Positions 7,347 to 15,510 of a stretch of 64,000 nucleotides of DNA are shown here, piece after piece. Positions within the stretch are counted from its first letter, which is position 1; every line of letters begins with the position of its first letter. A program made the translations under genes and the position numbers. A model generated the notes under the pieces. That model searched no databases, was not told the origin of the DNA, and was given only the letters and a program-made list of their open reading frames with translations. The stretch is from contig NZ_CAXPMC010000026.1 of NCBI RefSeq assembly GCF_964218355.1, positions 186,001 to 250,000 on the forward strand, given 5' to 3'. The DNA is from Ferrovibrio sp964218355. GTDB lineage: Bacteria; Pseudomonadota; Alphaproteobacteria; Ferrovibrionales; Ferrovibrionaceae.

Positions 7347-8482
7347 TTGCATCCCGCACGGGGTGCAGCTGCTGCGATCGCCGCCGCTGCGGCCGGTGTC
7401 GATTTCGAGAGGGTAGCGCCCCACGAATTGATAGTTACGATCGTCGGTTTCGGCTTGATCTTGTTCGGGAACTCCATCGTGACGCGCACTTCACCATCAC
7501 CACCCGCCGCAGTTTTTTTGTAATAGTTGTGCGCCTGCCGGTGCGGCGGATAGGCATCCTCGTCCTCGGCGGTGCCCTTAAGTGGAATGGCATCGCAGCT
7601 GGAGATGATCAGGCACGAGGCACGGCGCTGAGTTTCCAGCAGCCATTTGACGTTAGGAATCGGCTTTGTCTCATCGACCCCTTTGTCCGGCCCAACGGAG
7701 AGATAGCTGCTGTGGTGCGGGCTCTTGTAAATGTCCCACTCCAGGCGTTCCGGCCGCTTGTGTCGATCCCTGGTCACGATCACCATCTCGTTCAACATTT
7801 CATGAGTGGTGTCGGCCATGAACAGCACCTTCGTCTGCTGGGCGCCCTCCTGGAAGACCGCCTGGAAGCAAAGGCTGCATTCGTTACGGTCGATGAGAGT
7901 GCTTTCATCCTGGCGCCAGGCGAACGGGCTATGGATAAAGAACTCGACCTGATGATTTCCAGTCAGCGTGAAGCCGGGCACCGTCTGGCCTGCGTCGGTG
8001 ATCAGATGACGGCGGCTTTCGAGCGTCAACCCCTCGCTTTCCAGCCACGCCTTCAGATGTTCCGGGCGCGAAAACACACGGATGCCTTTGCCCTGCTTCA
8101 GGCGATGCCGCGCCTCAGCGCGCAGGATCCGTGCTTCTCCCTTCAGACCTTCCTCGGTAATCGCTGCCGCGGGCACCCACAGTTCGTCGATCTTGAAGCG
8201 ATCATTGTCCTGATAAGCCTTCGCGTGATCGAGCCAGAACGCATCCGAAAAACCGTGGATGTGGTCATCGTCCAGATGGGTGAACGCGACGACATTGAAT
8301 CCCTTGCGTCCATCCTTACGGAGATTGTTGCGAAGTTCGACTTCAAGGTTGATGCGCGATTCGCTCGGATCGCTATCGGGGTTGTAATTCGCGTAATCAA
8401 TCAAGACTTTCCAGCCGCTCACCAGTTCGATGAGCGAAGAGTCGGCGGTGCCAACGTTGTAGCAGGTCAGAGTCGCGGTCAT
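7343..8482 (-). CDS. metallo-beta-lactamase fold hydrolase (ComEC/Rec2-like), operon gene 3
   Basis: This 379-residue protein has the metal motif HLDDDH (residues 69-74) in VVAFTHLDDDHIHGF. Further ligands are in FMADTTHE (Asp 224) and SPHHSS (His 256-257). This pattern matches the hydrolase domain of ComEC-like proteins, which are often nucleases or phosphodiesterases, but there is no membrane part. The last 20 residues are an Ala-rich tail ending RAGCK. The ATG at 8482 opens the fold (MTATLTCYNVGTADSS); the upstream extension is noise. It follows the membrane protein gene by 16 bases and overlaps the E2-E1-JAB gene by ATGA. Its substrate is unknown. Co-occurrence with E2/E1/JAB proteins suggests a partner or effector role. 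Confidence 0.88.
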   Translation of the reverse strand: MTATLTCYNVGTADSSLIELVSGWKVLIDYANYNPDSDPSESRINLEVELRNNLRKDGRKGFNVVAFTHLDDDHIHGFSDAFWLDHAKAYQDNDRFKIDELWVPAAAITEEGLKGEARILRAEARHRLKQGKGIRVFSRPEHLKAWLESEGLTLESRRHLITDAGQTVPGFTLTGNHQVEFFIHSPFAWRQDESTLIDRNECSLCFQAVFQEGAQQTKVLFMADTTHEMLNEMVIVTRDRHKRPERLEWDIYKSPHHSSYLSVGPDKGVDETKPIPNVKWLLETQRRASCLIISSCDAIPLKGTAEDEDAYPPHRQAHNYYKKTAAGGDGEVRVTMEFPNKIKPKPTIVTINSWGATLSKSTPAAAAAIAAAAPRAGCK

Positions 8483-8498
8483 GTCTGTATGTCCTTGA

Positions 8499-9176
8499 TT
8501 AGGATTTGGAGGCCGCCGCCTTCGAACCATTCGAAGACGGTGTCGAATAATCCAAGTACTGAACAAACAACTCTTGTGCGTAATGCTTACCGAACCGGTA
8601 CATGCGGTAGGTCGCAAGGAGGCCGGCGGCCGCAAGCAAGGCCGACAACTTCCAATTAGCGATGTCGATTACGGATACAGCTGCGGCTGCTAGGAAGAAG
8701 CCAGCACCAATGCCGCGCATGAGGCCATAGGTTTGGTTGAATGAGTCGACGCGACTGGCACGGCCAGCGGCATTCACTGCGGCAAAGACCTGTCGCGTGA
8801 TTCCCTTCCATTCATCAGGCTGGATATCCTTGATTGCGGTGCAGCCAGGCAACATTTTCTGCAGTGCCGCATCTAGAGCCGCGCACTGAGTCTTGGAGAG
8901 CAGCTTGCTGCATCGGTCAGTCTGGAGCCAGGCGCTCGGCATCCCGCCGAAGAACCACCAGACGATCGCCTCGAGCAGGTTCCCACCGCTTTGCAGCAAC
9001 TGACCGACGATATACGCCATGATCAGGAATAGGCCGAACCCGCCGATCGACGGCGCATCCTTGCCAAAATACTCCCGTAGTTCAGGAGCAACGAACGTTG
9101 CGGCGAAGATCACGATTGCCCCGGGCACAGCCGTTGCGATCAGTTCATACGAATTGAGTGGCGACTTAGTGCTCAT
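8499..9176 (-). CDS. polytopic membrane protein, operon gene 2
   Basis: This 225-residue protein has about four transmembrane segments: residues about 11-29, 46-75 (possibly two short helices), 151-168 and 174-189. A soluble loop of about 75 residues with two Cys (DRCSKLLSKTQC) lies between the helix pairs. Its ATG at 9176 overlaps the end of the upstream metallo-beta-lactamase gene by 11 bases, so the two are translationally coupled. No family recognised. In the operon it would place part of the system at the inner membrane. Confidence 0.8.
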   Translation of the reverse strand: MSTKSPLNSYELIATAVPGAIVIFAATFVAPELREYFGKDAPSIGGFGLFLIMAYIVGQLLQSGGNLLEAIVWWFFGGMPSAWLQTDRCSKLLSKTQCAALDAALQKMLPGCTAIKDIQPDEWKGITRQVFAAVNAAGRASRVDSFNQTYGLMRGIGAGFFLAAAAVSVIDIANWKLSALLAAAGLLATYRMYRFGKHYAQELFVQYLDYSTPSSNGSKAAASKS

Positions 9177-10140
9177 ATTCCCTCCAGTATTTGAAACTGT
9201 CCTGGGCGAAGGTCGCGGTGATGTTGCCGTTCCAGCGCGTGGACAGGACCAGCTCGTTCTTCGTGTATCGGCGGTATTTGTGTGAACCGTCGGTGTTCGG
9301 TTTCTTCCCCACAGACACGACGGTCATCTGCGGCCGCATAAGAGCCAGGGCAGGTTCGTAGAATCCCGATCGCCGGCCATGGTGCGAGGCCTTAAGCAGA
9401 TCGCATTTCAGGTCCGCCGGCCGGTGGGCCCGTACAATCGAGTCCCACGCCACATCTTCGGCATCGCCGCCCAGGATTGCTGTCAGGCCGTGATCGGTGA
9501 CCTTGAGGACATAACTGAGGTCGTTCCAGTCGCCATACTCGTTGCATTGATCGACCAGTTTGCGCGAAGGAGAGAGGATCTCGATCCCGTGGCCGCCGGC
9601 GAGACCGTCGATGTCGCGGTTGAAGCGGTATCCGTAACTGCCGCGCATCGGCTGTAAGACGTTGCCAAAGTCGCCACGCGCGAGGCGCTGATAGGCGAGA
9701 AAATCAGGTTCGTCCCAATCCTGCAGATTCTCCGCGATCTCTTTGTCGTGAGGGAGGTCCCAGAAGTTGTGAGGGGCCAGGCCCTGCTGGATCAAAGCGG
9801 CCAGACCACGCATGTGGTCGAAGTCGGGGTGGGTCAGGATGAAACGCCAGGGGCGCTTCCCCTTGAAGGTGCGGAGAATGTAGTCGACCGGGTTGGTGAG
9901 CCGGACGTGATATCCAGCCTGCTCCAGTTGGGAATAGGACGGCGGTGCGATATTGGCCGACCTGAAAACAAGCAGCTCCAGGGCCGACAGAACACCCATC
10001 GAGGCCGCAATCTCGAACCGGCTGTTCCAGTTCAGGTCGCTGCCATTGTTGATGTCGACGATGGTGTACTGACCGTCATCGTGCTCGATGATCGTGCAAT
10101 CCCCATGGCCTACGTTGAGGAAGTGGAAGGTCGTCGTCAT
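9166..10140 (-). CDS. metallo-beta-lactamase fold hydrolase (ComEC C-terminal-like), operon gene 1
   Basis: This 324-residue protein has the canonical HPDFDH motif (residues 104-109), GGDAED (Asp 226) and KASHHGR (His 253-254). These are the metal ligands of ComEC/Rec2-type MBL hydrolases. The N-terminus MTTTFHFLNVGHGDCTII is the typical first strand (LNVGxGD). It is the first recognisable gene of the minus-strand operon. It differs clearly from the second MBL protein encoded at 7343-8482, so this is not a recent duplication. Nuclease or cyclic-nucleotide phosphodiesterase activity is plausible, but nothing in the sequence decides it. Confidence 0.9.
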   Translation of the reverse strand: MTTTFHFLNVGHGDCTIIEHDDGQYTIVDINNGSDLNWNSRFEIAASMGVLSALELLVFRSANIAPPSYSQLEQAGYHVRLTNPVDYILRTFKGKRPWRFILTHPDFDHMRGLAALIQQGLAPHNFWDLPHDKEIAENLQDWDEPDFLAYQRLARGDFGNVLQPMRGSYGYRFNRDIDGLAGGHGIEILSPSRKLVDQCNEYGDWNDLSYVLKVTDHGLTAILGGDAEDVAWDSIVRAHRPADLKCDLLKASHHGRRSGFYEPALALMRPQMTVVSVGKKPNTDGSHKYRRYTKNELVLSTRWNGNITATFAQDSFKYWREYEH

Positions 10141-10839
10141 GACATCGTCCGGCCCGGGCTGCCAAGCAGCCTGAGGACCGAGTCCCAGGTCAGGAGTGGT
10201 GGGACGACGTCTTAACGGGCGCCAATGCGGCTTCTCCGGCCTTGGTCGTTACGACCTTGGCGAGAGGCAGCTTAGCTGTAGTTTTGGGCGATTTTTCGCG
10301 TTGAATGAAGGCGTTATACGCCCAATCACACGTAGTAGTACGTTGAAAAGCCACGACTTTTCTCCAGACGGCCGTTGCACATTGGCGCGTCACGGAGTAC
10401 GGTTGCTTTGTCTGGAGCGTCCGCACTGCGTGACGAACCACAGGTGGTATCCAAGGGCCGCAAACTCCTGGACACCACTTCGTGAGGGGCGGGACCCGCA
10501 AAGTCTCGCCCCTCAATCTATACAGGCTATTTCGGAAAAAGCTAGAGCACCGGGTACAATGGGCCGATAGGCCACCCAATGTATATCGCTCTGCCCGAGT
10601 ACCCCTAAATATGGTTTTGGTCAACCGCTTAATACTTAAACTAGTATCCGACTTGTAACGAATCGGATGCGACTCGGGGTTGTCGGCAAAAAATAAATCC
10701 GACCGACCTGCAGTTTCCCACCGACCACAACATCTTGTTTCTGCTGGGGTCTAAAACTAAGTCGAGTCGCATACTAATGTATGCTACCGGCAATGCGGGA
10801 CAGCCCCTCGTGGCAACAATGGGAGAAATCAGTCCTGGA
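10141..10839. other. 700-bp non-coding region upstream of the Ubl-like operon
   Basis: No convincing gene is seen. A 54-residue frame on the minus strand (10190-10354, GTG after GGAG at good spacing) ends 50 bases before the operon and cannot be excluded. The region contains two strong hairpins (10440-10479 and 10484-10514), a palindrome GCATAC-TAAT-GTATGC at 10769-10784, and a 10-base inverted repeat ATGCGACTCG (10667-10676) and CGAGTCGCAT (10763-10772). The operon promoter and its control sites are probably here. Confidence 0.5.
10484..10514. repeat. 12-bp inverted repeat (hairpin) upstream of the Ubl-like operon
   Basis: GAGGGGCGGGAC pairs with GTCTCGCCCCTC across a 7-base loop with one G-U pair. 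It has no T-run on either strand. A second inverted repeat (GTGGTATCCA with TGGACACCAC) lies immediately to the left. Confidence 0.5.
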
Positions 10840-11127
10840 TCAGCGGGAAGGTCGTTTTGTCGTTGTCTTTGATGGCCGTCGACCAGGCTTCAAGGGCCTC
10901 GGTGCAGCTGCACCTGGCGCAGGCTCAATGAATAGATCGCCGATCCTGACCTTGAGGACCTTTGCATATCTCGCCAGTTGATCGATCCCGACGTTGACTG
11001 TGCCCCGTTCGATCCGAGCGGTCCAAGAGGCCTCAGCCTCGGCTTCGCCGGCGAGATCCTCAATCGTCATTTCACGCTCGACACGCAATTTACGCAGATT
11101 GCGGCCGACAATTTTCTTCACATCCAT
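10840..11127 (-). CDS. XRE-family helix-turn-helix regulator (copy 1)
   Basis: This 95-residue protein has a Cro/C1-type HTH (about residues 6-62: VGRNLRKLRVEREMTIEDLAGEAEAEASWTARIERG) and a basic Pro-rich tail with a GRRP AT-hook-like motif. The start MDVKKIVG at 11127 is chosen because the paralogue at 24998-25261 begins MDATKIVG; nine upstream codons are noise. A large palindrome lies 25-60 bases upstream (11152-11187), suggesting autoregulation. The two paralogues are at opposite ends of the mobile region. It may control the Ubl-like operon 700 bases downstream on the same strand. Confidence 0.88.
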   Translation of the reverse strand: MDVKKIVGRNLRKLRVEREMTIEDLAGEAEAEASWTARIERGTVNVGIDQLARYAKVLKVRIGDLFIEPAPGAAAPRPLKPGRRPSKTTTKRPSR

Positions 11128-11151
11128 GACTGCAAACGAGCAGCTTGGACG

Positions 11152-11187
11152 CAACTAATACAGGTGGCATTCCACCAGCATTAGTTG
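11152..11187. promoter_or_regulatory. palindromic operator candidate upstream of XRE copy 1
   Basis: The 36-base two-level palindrome is CAACTAAT, 3 bases, GGTGG, CATT, CCACC, 3 bases, ATTAGTTG. All arms are perfect. It lies just upstream of the XRE start on the minus strand, the usual place for an autoregulatory site. Confidence 0.6.
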
Positions 11188-11229
11188 GCCTGAAAAGAAA
11201 AGTCCTTTGCCGTCAAAAAAGGGGAGTGA

Positions 11230-11670
11230 TTATTTACATTTTTTTACTACGGCGATGAGAGCGGTGTTTGAAGACACTTCAGACCATTGATCAAAGAACT
11301 TCTGCCAGGCTTTAAAGCCGCCAATCTCTCCGATCGCAAGGATCATAGCTTTATGGCTTGCCTGAAGTACCTCTACTGCAGCCGTTAACTCTTCAATCTT
11401 GGCATCTCTTAAACCAAGGGCTCTCGCAAGCGATTCCTTCGACTACTTCTTCTGCGTCGCGAGCCATGCGAGATTCTGACTTTGCTGATTGACCGCGGCA
11501 CTAATTAGAGACATACGCAATTTGTCTCTAGTGAGTGAAGTTGGTGCTAGTTTAAATTTTCTAGCAACTGAACGAGCAGTAATCGGCTCTCCCTCGTTGA
11601 GCATTGACGCCAACGTATCAGAAAGCTGGATATCGCGAGAAGTTGCTGCCTTTGATCGAACTCTAGGCAT
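11230..11670 (-). pseudogene. TnpC/DUF6262-like gene of a Tn554-type element, split by an in-frame TAG
   Basis: From the ATG at 11670 (MPRVRSKAATSRDI, with AAAGGA at about 10 bases) the frame runs 75 codons to a TAG at 11443-11445. It then continues open in the same frame for 70 more codons to TAA at 11230-11232. The downstream part (LGLRDAKIEELTAAVEVLQ and GGFKAWQKFFDQWSEV) has normal protein composition and a coiled-coil-like segment. The whole, about 146 codons, has the length expected for TnpC-like proteins that help the Tn554-type recombinases. It overlaps the 769-residue recombinase gene by 8 bases. Either a nonsense mutation has truncated it or the amber is read through. A longer N-terminus from 11706 is less likely. 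Confidence 0.75.
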
Positions 11671-13972
11671 CTCTAAATGGTCCTTTAAATGTTTGTTTGA
11701 CGGCAACGAACAAATCTTCTCCAGTAGGAAACACTTGCTGTCCTGGCTGTGTCGTTAGAGCCGCTTCTATACCCTCTAGTCGTTTAATTGCGTGCGCTAA
11801 CATGTTCTCCTTTCCAATTGGCGGAGCAGGATGATCATCAATGCTGGAAATGAGCTTCTTATATCGATCACGAAGTGCAGTCAGGTTCCTGGTATGATGC
11901 GATATATTAGTCGCCGTGAGATGCCGGCAGCCTGAGTAACACTCTAGGGATTTCGGGCACGGATCGACTGTGAATGAATTGAGGCAATGTCCGTAGGGCG
12001 TTGTATGAAAACCGTCTGCTTCGGTCGCTAAAAAAATAAAGGCAGCCTCGTCTCCTTCCGTGACTTGTATCCTTTTAAATTCATCCACGATTGGACCCGC
12101 GGCACGACCAGACCTGATTAACTTAAGAGCACTAATCGAACGGTCGTTAAATAGATCTTGAATTTCCCCTGGGATGCTCATATCGGCGAGCTCTTCGGCA
12201 AGACTTCGATGATCATAATCATACGACTGAGCGAGGGACTTTCTATTGAACCGCTTTGTTATGATTGTGTCAGCGACACCTAGTCGAAAGAGCTCAGTAT
12301 TCTGCAAGTGCCTAAACATATGCGTGTTAATCGAAAAGTTCTTAACCTCTTCCATATCCGAGTATTTTGCGAATAACGATCGGCTAGTGACCAGGTCCCC
12401 TAGAGAGCGATCAAGGTCTGACGAAATCATTCTTCCGACAAAAGCATAGCGTCGAAGGTCACAAATACCGCCGTTCCGTTCTTCCGCGATTGCTCGCTTC
12501 GGCATTAGAAAAAGCAGATCCGCAGGAGATAAACCGGTGCTTTCCAATAGTGGAAGCGAAATAGTATCTGACATCTTCGAAGGAAGAGATGTTGGAAGGT
12601 TATTCTCGAGGTCATCGACTAAAAAGTGGGCGTCCTCGTAACTCATACTTTCCATCGGTGCGCCACACCAATCACGTGCGAATTTTCTCAAATCAATGCT
12701 GCCGCCTTTTGTGGAGAAATAGTATCGAACTCTATTATCGATCCTTGCTCCAGACCTCCTTAGCGTTTCCTGTCGTCCCCCTATCTCATCAAGAATGTCT
12801 GTCTTATAGGCCTTCTTATATTCATCTATTAAAGAAGAACGATGCGGATCAACATATGGAAATGGGTCTCCAGTTAAGCGAGTATATAGGTCTGTCACCG
12901 AGATCAGTTCCTGCAACTCAAATTCCGGAAAAATTCTTCCGGACTGACATTGCATTTCAAGCCTAGATCGCAAGGGCGAAGTAAGCTCAACGACGTCATT
13001 CAATGTCTTCTCTATTTCGGCTTCAAATATACTAGGAACGTGCTGCGCAGTCGGAAATAGCGCCAACTTATTTGCGTCTGACAGCCTCTGCTTCTCGCCA
13101 AAGTATCGCACCATCAGTGAAGTGCTTATTCCGCCACTGTTGCCGGCTAGATTTCCGCGAACGTCAAAATAATCTCGCGATTTCGCCCATTGAGAAGGAA
13201 TGGTGAAGACTTCATTCACACGTAGTCCAGTGAAGATAAGTGTCTTAATTGCAGCGAACCGAAGCTTGTCCAAGATGCTGATTGGCTGTGATTCGTAGGA
13301 AATTCGTAAGATCTCCCAAAAGGCCGCTTCGGTAGGGAGCTTGTTTTTTGATGAACGCTCTTCCAACGATCTCTTTATGGCCTTCGCCGATCTGGGGCGC
13401 ATTGTTGTCTTTGTGTTGCCGCGACCACTTAGCGCTGATAGAGGGCAATATTCGGAGAGACCTTCATTGTCGAAGAGTCGAGAAACAATACCTCCAATGT
13501 CGATAGATAGCTTTCCAGATGCCTGAACCTGTTTGGCGGCGCGCGCAGCGAGATCTACATGTGCTCTTGTCAATTTCCATGGCGGAATGTCCTTACAAAC
13601 CGAAGCCAATGCGAGAAGGGGCCGATAGGTTGCTCCATAGATTGATGCCGGCTGAATGCGTCGTCGGAATAAACCGTCCACAACTGCAGCCTTGATCATT
13701 TCTTGCCAAGGATTAGAAATTACAAATGGACTGCTGGAGTCGACTAATTCCGGCTGTAATTGATGTGCCGCTTCAACAAGGATGGAGATGGCGAAGAAAT
13801 TATTGAGATAGTGTATGGGGGGAGGGGCCAAGCCAGATAATGACGTCAGATTCCATGCAATTTTATCATCGACTCTTCCCGCTAGATCAGGAGTGATGAA
13901 CCACTCCAGACCTCGGTTCTCACATACAGACTTAGCGGCATCTACTATCGTTTTAAACCTTTCCTCACTCAT
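11663..13972 (-). CDS. large tyrosine recombinase, TnpB-like (third of the trio)
   Basis: This 769-residue protein has tyrosine recombinase residues Arg 251 (FTGLRVNEVF), His 551 and Arg 554 (NTHMFRHLQNTE) and a candidate nucleophile Tyr at 584 or 586 (AQSYDYDH). Behind the catalytic domain is a Cys-rich region (Cys 663, 672, 678, 682), probably a zinc site, as in TnpB-type proteins. The ATG overlaps the previous gene's stop (ATGA). It would act with the other two recombinases in excision and integration of the element. Confidence 0.85.
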   Translation of the reverse strand: MSEERFKTIVDAAKSVCENRGLEWFITPDLAGRVDDKIAWNLTSLSGLAPPPIHYLNNFFAISILVEAAHQLQPELVDSSSPFVISNPWQEMIKAAVVDGLFRRRIQPASIYGATYRPLLALASVCKDIPPWKLTRAHVDLAARAAKQVQASGKLSIDIGGIVSRLFDNEGLSEYCPLSALSGRGNTKTTMRPRSAKAIKRSLEERSSKNKLPTEAAFWEILRISYESQPISILDKLRFAAIKTLIFTGLRVNEVFTIPSQWAKSRDYFDVRGNLAGNSGGISTSLMVRYFGEKQRLSDANKLALFPTAQHVPSIFEAEIEKTLNDVVELTSPLRSRLEMQCQSGRIFPEFELQELISVTDLYTRLTGDPFPYVDPHRSSLIDEYKKAYKTDILDEIGGRQETLRRSGARIDNRVRYYFSTKGGSIDLRKFARDWCGAPMESMSYEDAHFLVDDLENNLPTSLPSKMSDTISLPLLESTGLSPADLLFLMPKRAIAEERNGGICDLRRYAFVGRMISSDLDRSLGDLVTSRSLFAKYSDMEEVKNFSINTHMFRHLQNTELFRLGVADTIITKRFNRKSLAQSYDYDHRSLAEELADMSIPGEIQDLFNDRSISALKLIRSGRAAGPIVDEFKRIQVTEGDEAAFIFLATEADGFHTTPYGHCLNSFTVDPCPKSLECYSGCRHLTATNISHHTRNLTALRDRYKKLISSIDDHPAPPIGKENMLAHAIKRLEGIEAALTTQPGQQVFPTGEDLFVAVKQTFKGPFRDA

Positions 13973-15510
13973 TCTTCTTCCTCGATCGTCAGTATCAATG
14001 ACTCGACAGCCTCGAGAGTTCGGCGCAATTGCATGAATGCTGGGCTGGCGGACTCTCCTTTTGATTCATCGGCGAAGAACTTTACCACTCCTTGGAAATG
14101 GTCACGGACTTCCTTGTGAATTTTGCTATCAGCTAAAGGCAAAAATTTACTGCATGTGTAGCAGGAAAGAGCCGGATTCTTCTCACAAAGAGATTGTCCC
14201 TGGGAGCAACCACCTATGCCAAAAATAGCAATTCCATGAGGGACAGCTCCAACTTGACTATCAGGAGGCAGCTTTAGTAGCTGCTCTTTACGAAGCATAC
14301 TGGTGCTCAGAAAACTTGTGATGTTTCCAAATATTGGGGATATGCCCAATGCTTTGTTGACTCTATCTGCCTGTGTGGGAGATGCCTCGAAGTATGCAAG
14401 CCCACTCGTGATGTCAGAATGCCCGAGATAATCGGCTAGCTCAATTTCGGTGGCACCAGCATCTACTAGTCTCTGAGCACCCGTATGCCTGAGCTCAGTT
14501 TGCGTGCGCTCTATCGCGGTAACTTTGAAGGTTGCGGCCTTAATGATAATTTGGATTCTCTGGGGCGGCAGGCCGAAAAAAGACTGTGGTCTGTCCTTTT
14601 CGGTTACAAACATATTCGGAGAAGCAATCCTTCTTCGTTGATACTCAGCCATCATTGACGCCCACTCAGATTTAACCTTCCGAAGCATTGGAACACGCTT
14701 TTCGCTTGTTCTTTGCTTCGCCGCATAAAACTTAGCGTGAATTGTGGGCGGACCCGATGAAAAAGGCTCTCTGATAGTAATGTCTTCTACATTTAGGGAA
14801 GCGATCTGAATCGTCCGGAAAGCATGTTGATATGACCAGTAGAGAATGCAAGCCGAACGGAGTTCAGCGGAACTGACAAAATGTCCCTGATGAATCTGTC
14901 GGTTTAAATCGTCAAAGTAAGATATAATGAGGCGCTCTTCATCCATTGTCAGGAATGCTTCACCTGTCCGGACTGTCTTTCTAAAATCTTTCCGGATTCC
15001 CCAGGGCCATTGACGAACCATGTCTGCATGCGCCGGCGTCCAGGGGCCAACGAACGATTCACAGAAGAACTGGAGAATTGATTTTAACAGTTCTAGCTGA
15101 CTCGAATGGCGAGCCGTAGTAACTACGACATCTCGCCAGTATGCCGCTGATACATGCGGTTCATTGAGAAGCCCTCCCAAGAATACTGCTAGATCTGTTG
15201 CCTGGGATGCCATTGAAGAGGCTCTATACAATGACGAAGTTGCGTCATGCCGAGCCAAATGCCACGCCAACCACCCCTTTAAAAACGGCACAGATTCTAA
15301 TGGAAGCGTATCCCATCGAATAATCTTGCGCTTTCCGTCGGCAATTATTTCCCAAACATTGGGGTCTTTTTCTGTTGAAACAGATCGAATCTTTCCCGCG
15401 TAGTCGTCTTCGTATCGGATAACTGTCGGCATAACGGGAAGGGAGGTGCGCACCACATTCAGTACAGTGCTGTAGTCGTTTGTTGGATTAGTGGGAGATG
15501 CACTAACCAT
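13969..15510 (-). CDS. tyrosine recombinase (second of the trio), His of HxxR replaced
   Basis: This 513-residue protein has a SAM-like N-terminal domain and a catalytic domain with HAFRTIQIASL (first Arg), TELRHTGAQRL (second Arg; the usual His three residues before it is Thr), LGHSD and a Tyr in GLAYFEA. The C-terminal part has four Cys (GGCSQGQSLC and SCYTCSKF), a probable zinc finger. It overlaps the upstream recombinase gene by 8 bases and the downstream one by 4. The His substitution may make it a structural rather than fully catalytic partner. Confidence 0.82.
   Translation of the reverse strand: MVSASPTNPTNDYSTVLNVVRTSLPVMPTVIRYEDDYAGKIRSVSTEKDPNVWEIIADGKRKIIRWDTLPLESVPFLKGWLAWHLARHDATSSLYRASSMASQATDLAVFLGGLLNEPHVSAAYWRDVVVTTARHSSQLELLKSILQFFCESFVGPWTPAHADMVRQWPWGIRKDFRKTVRTGEAFLTMDEERLIISYFDDLNRQIHQGHFVSSAELRSACILYWSYQHAFRTIQIASLNVEDITIREPFSSGPPTIHAKFYAAKQRTSEKRVPMLRKVKSEWASMMAEYQRRRIASPNMFVTEKDRPQSFFGLPPQRIQIIIKAATFKVTAIERTQTELRHTGAQRLVDAGATEIELADYLGHSDITSGLAYFEASPTQADRVNKALGISPIFGNITSFLSTSMLRKEQLLKLPPDSQVGAVPHGIAIFGIGGCSQGQSLCEKNPALSCYTCSKFLPLADSKIHKEVRDHFQGVVKFFADESKGESASPAFMQLRRTLEAVESLILTIEEEE

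Noticed and set aside
7347..7424. Longer N-terminus for the E2-E1-JAB protein
   Set aside because: These codons overlap the end of the metallo-beta-lactamase gene; the ATGA overlap at 7343-7346 gives a natural start and the E2-like domain begins there.
7529..8659. 376-residue plus-strand frame opposite the metallo-beta-lactamase gene
   Set aside because: It is antisense to a protein with intact MBL motifs and has no recognisable family.
4333..10140. Type II CBASS locus
   Set aside because: E1/E2/JAB domains fit, but no CD-NTase and no cyclic-nucleotide-activated effector are encoded nearby.
10190..10624. 144-residue minus-strand frame before the Ubl-like operon
   Set aside because: The upstream half has no protein character and crosses both hairpins. 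Only a 54-residue 3' part could be real, so it is mentioned but not called.
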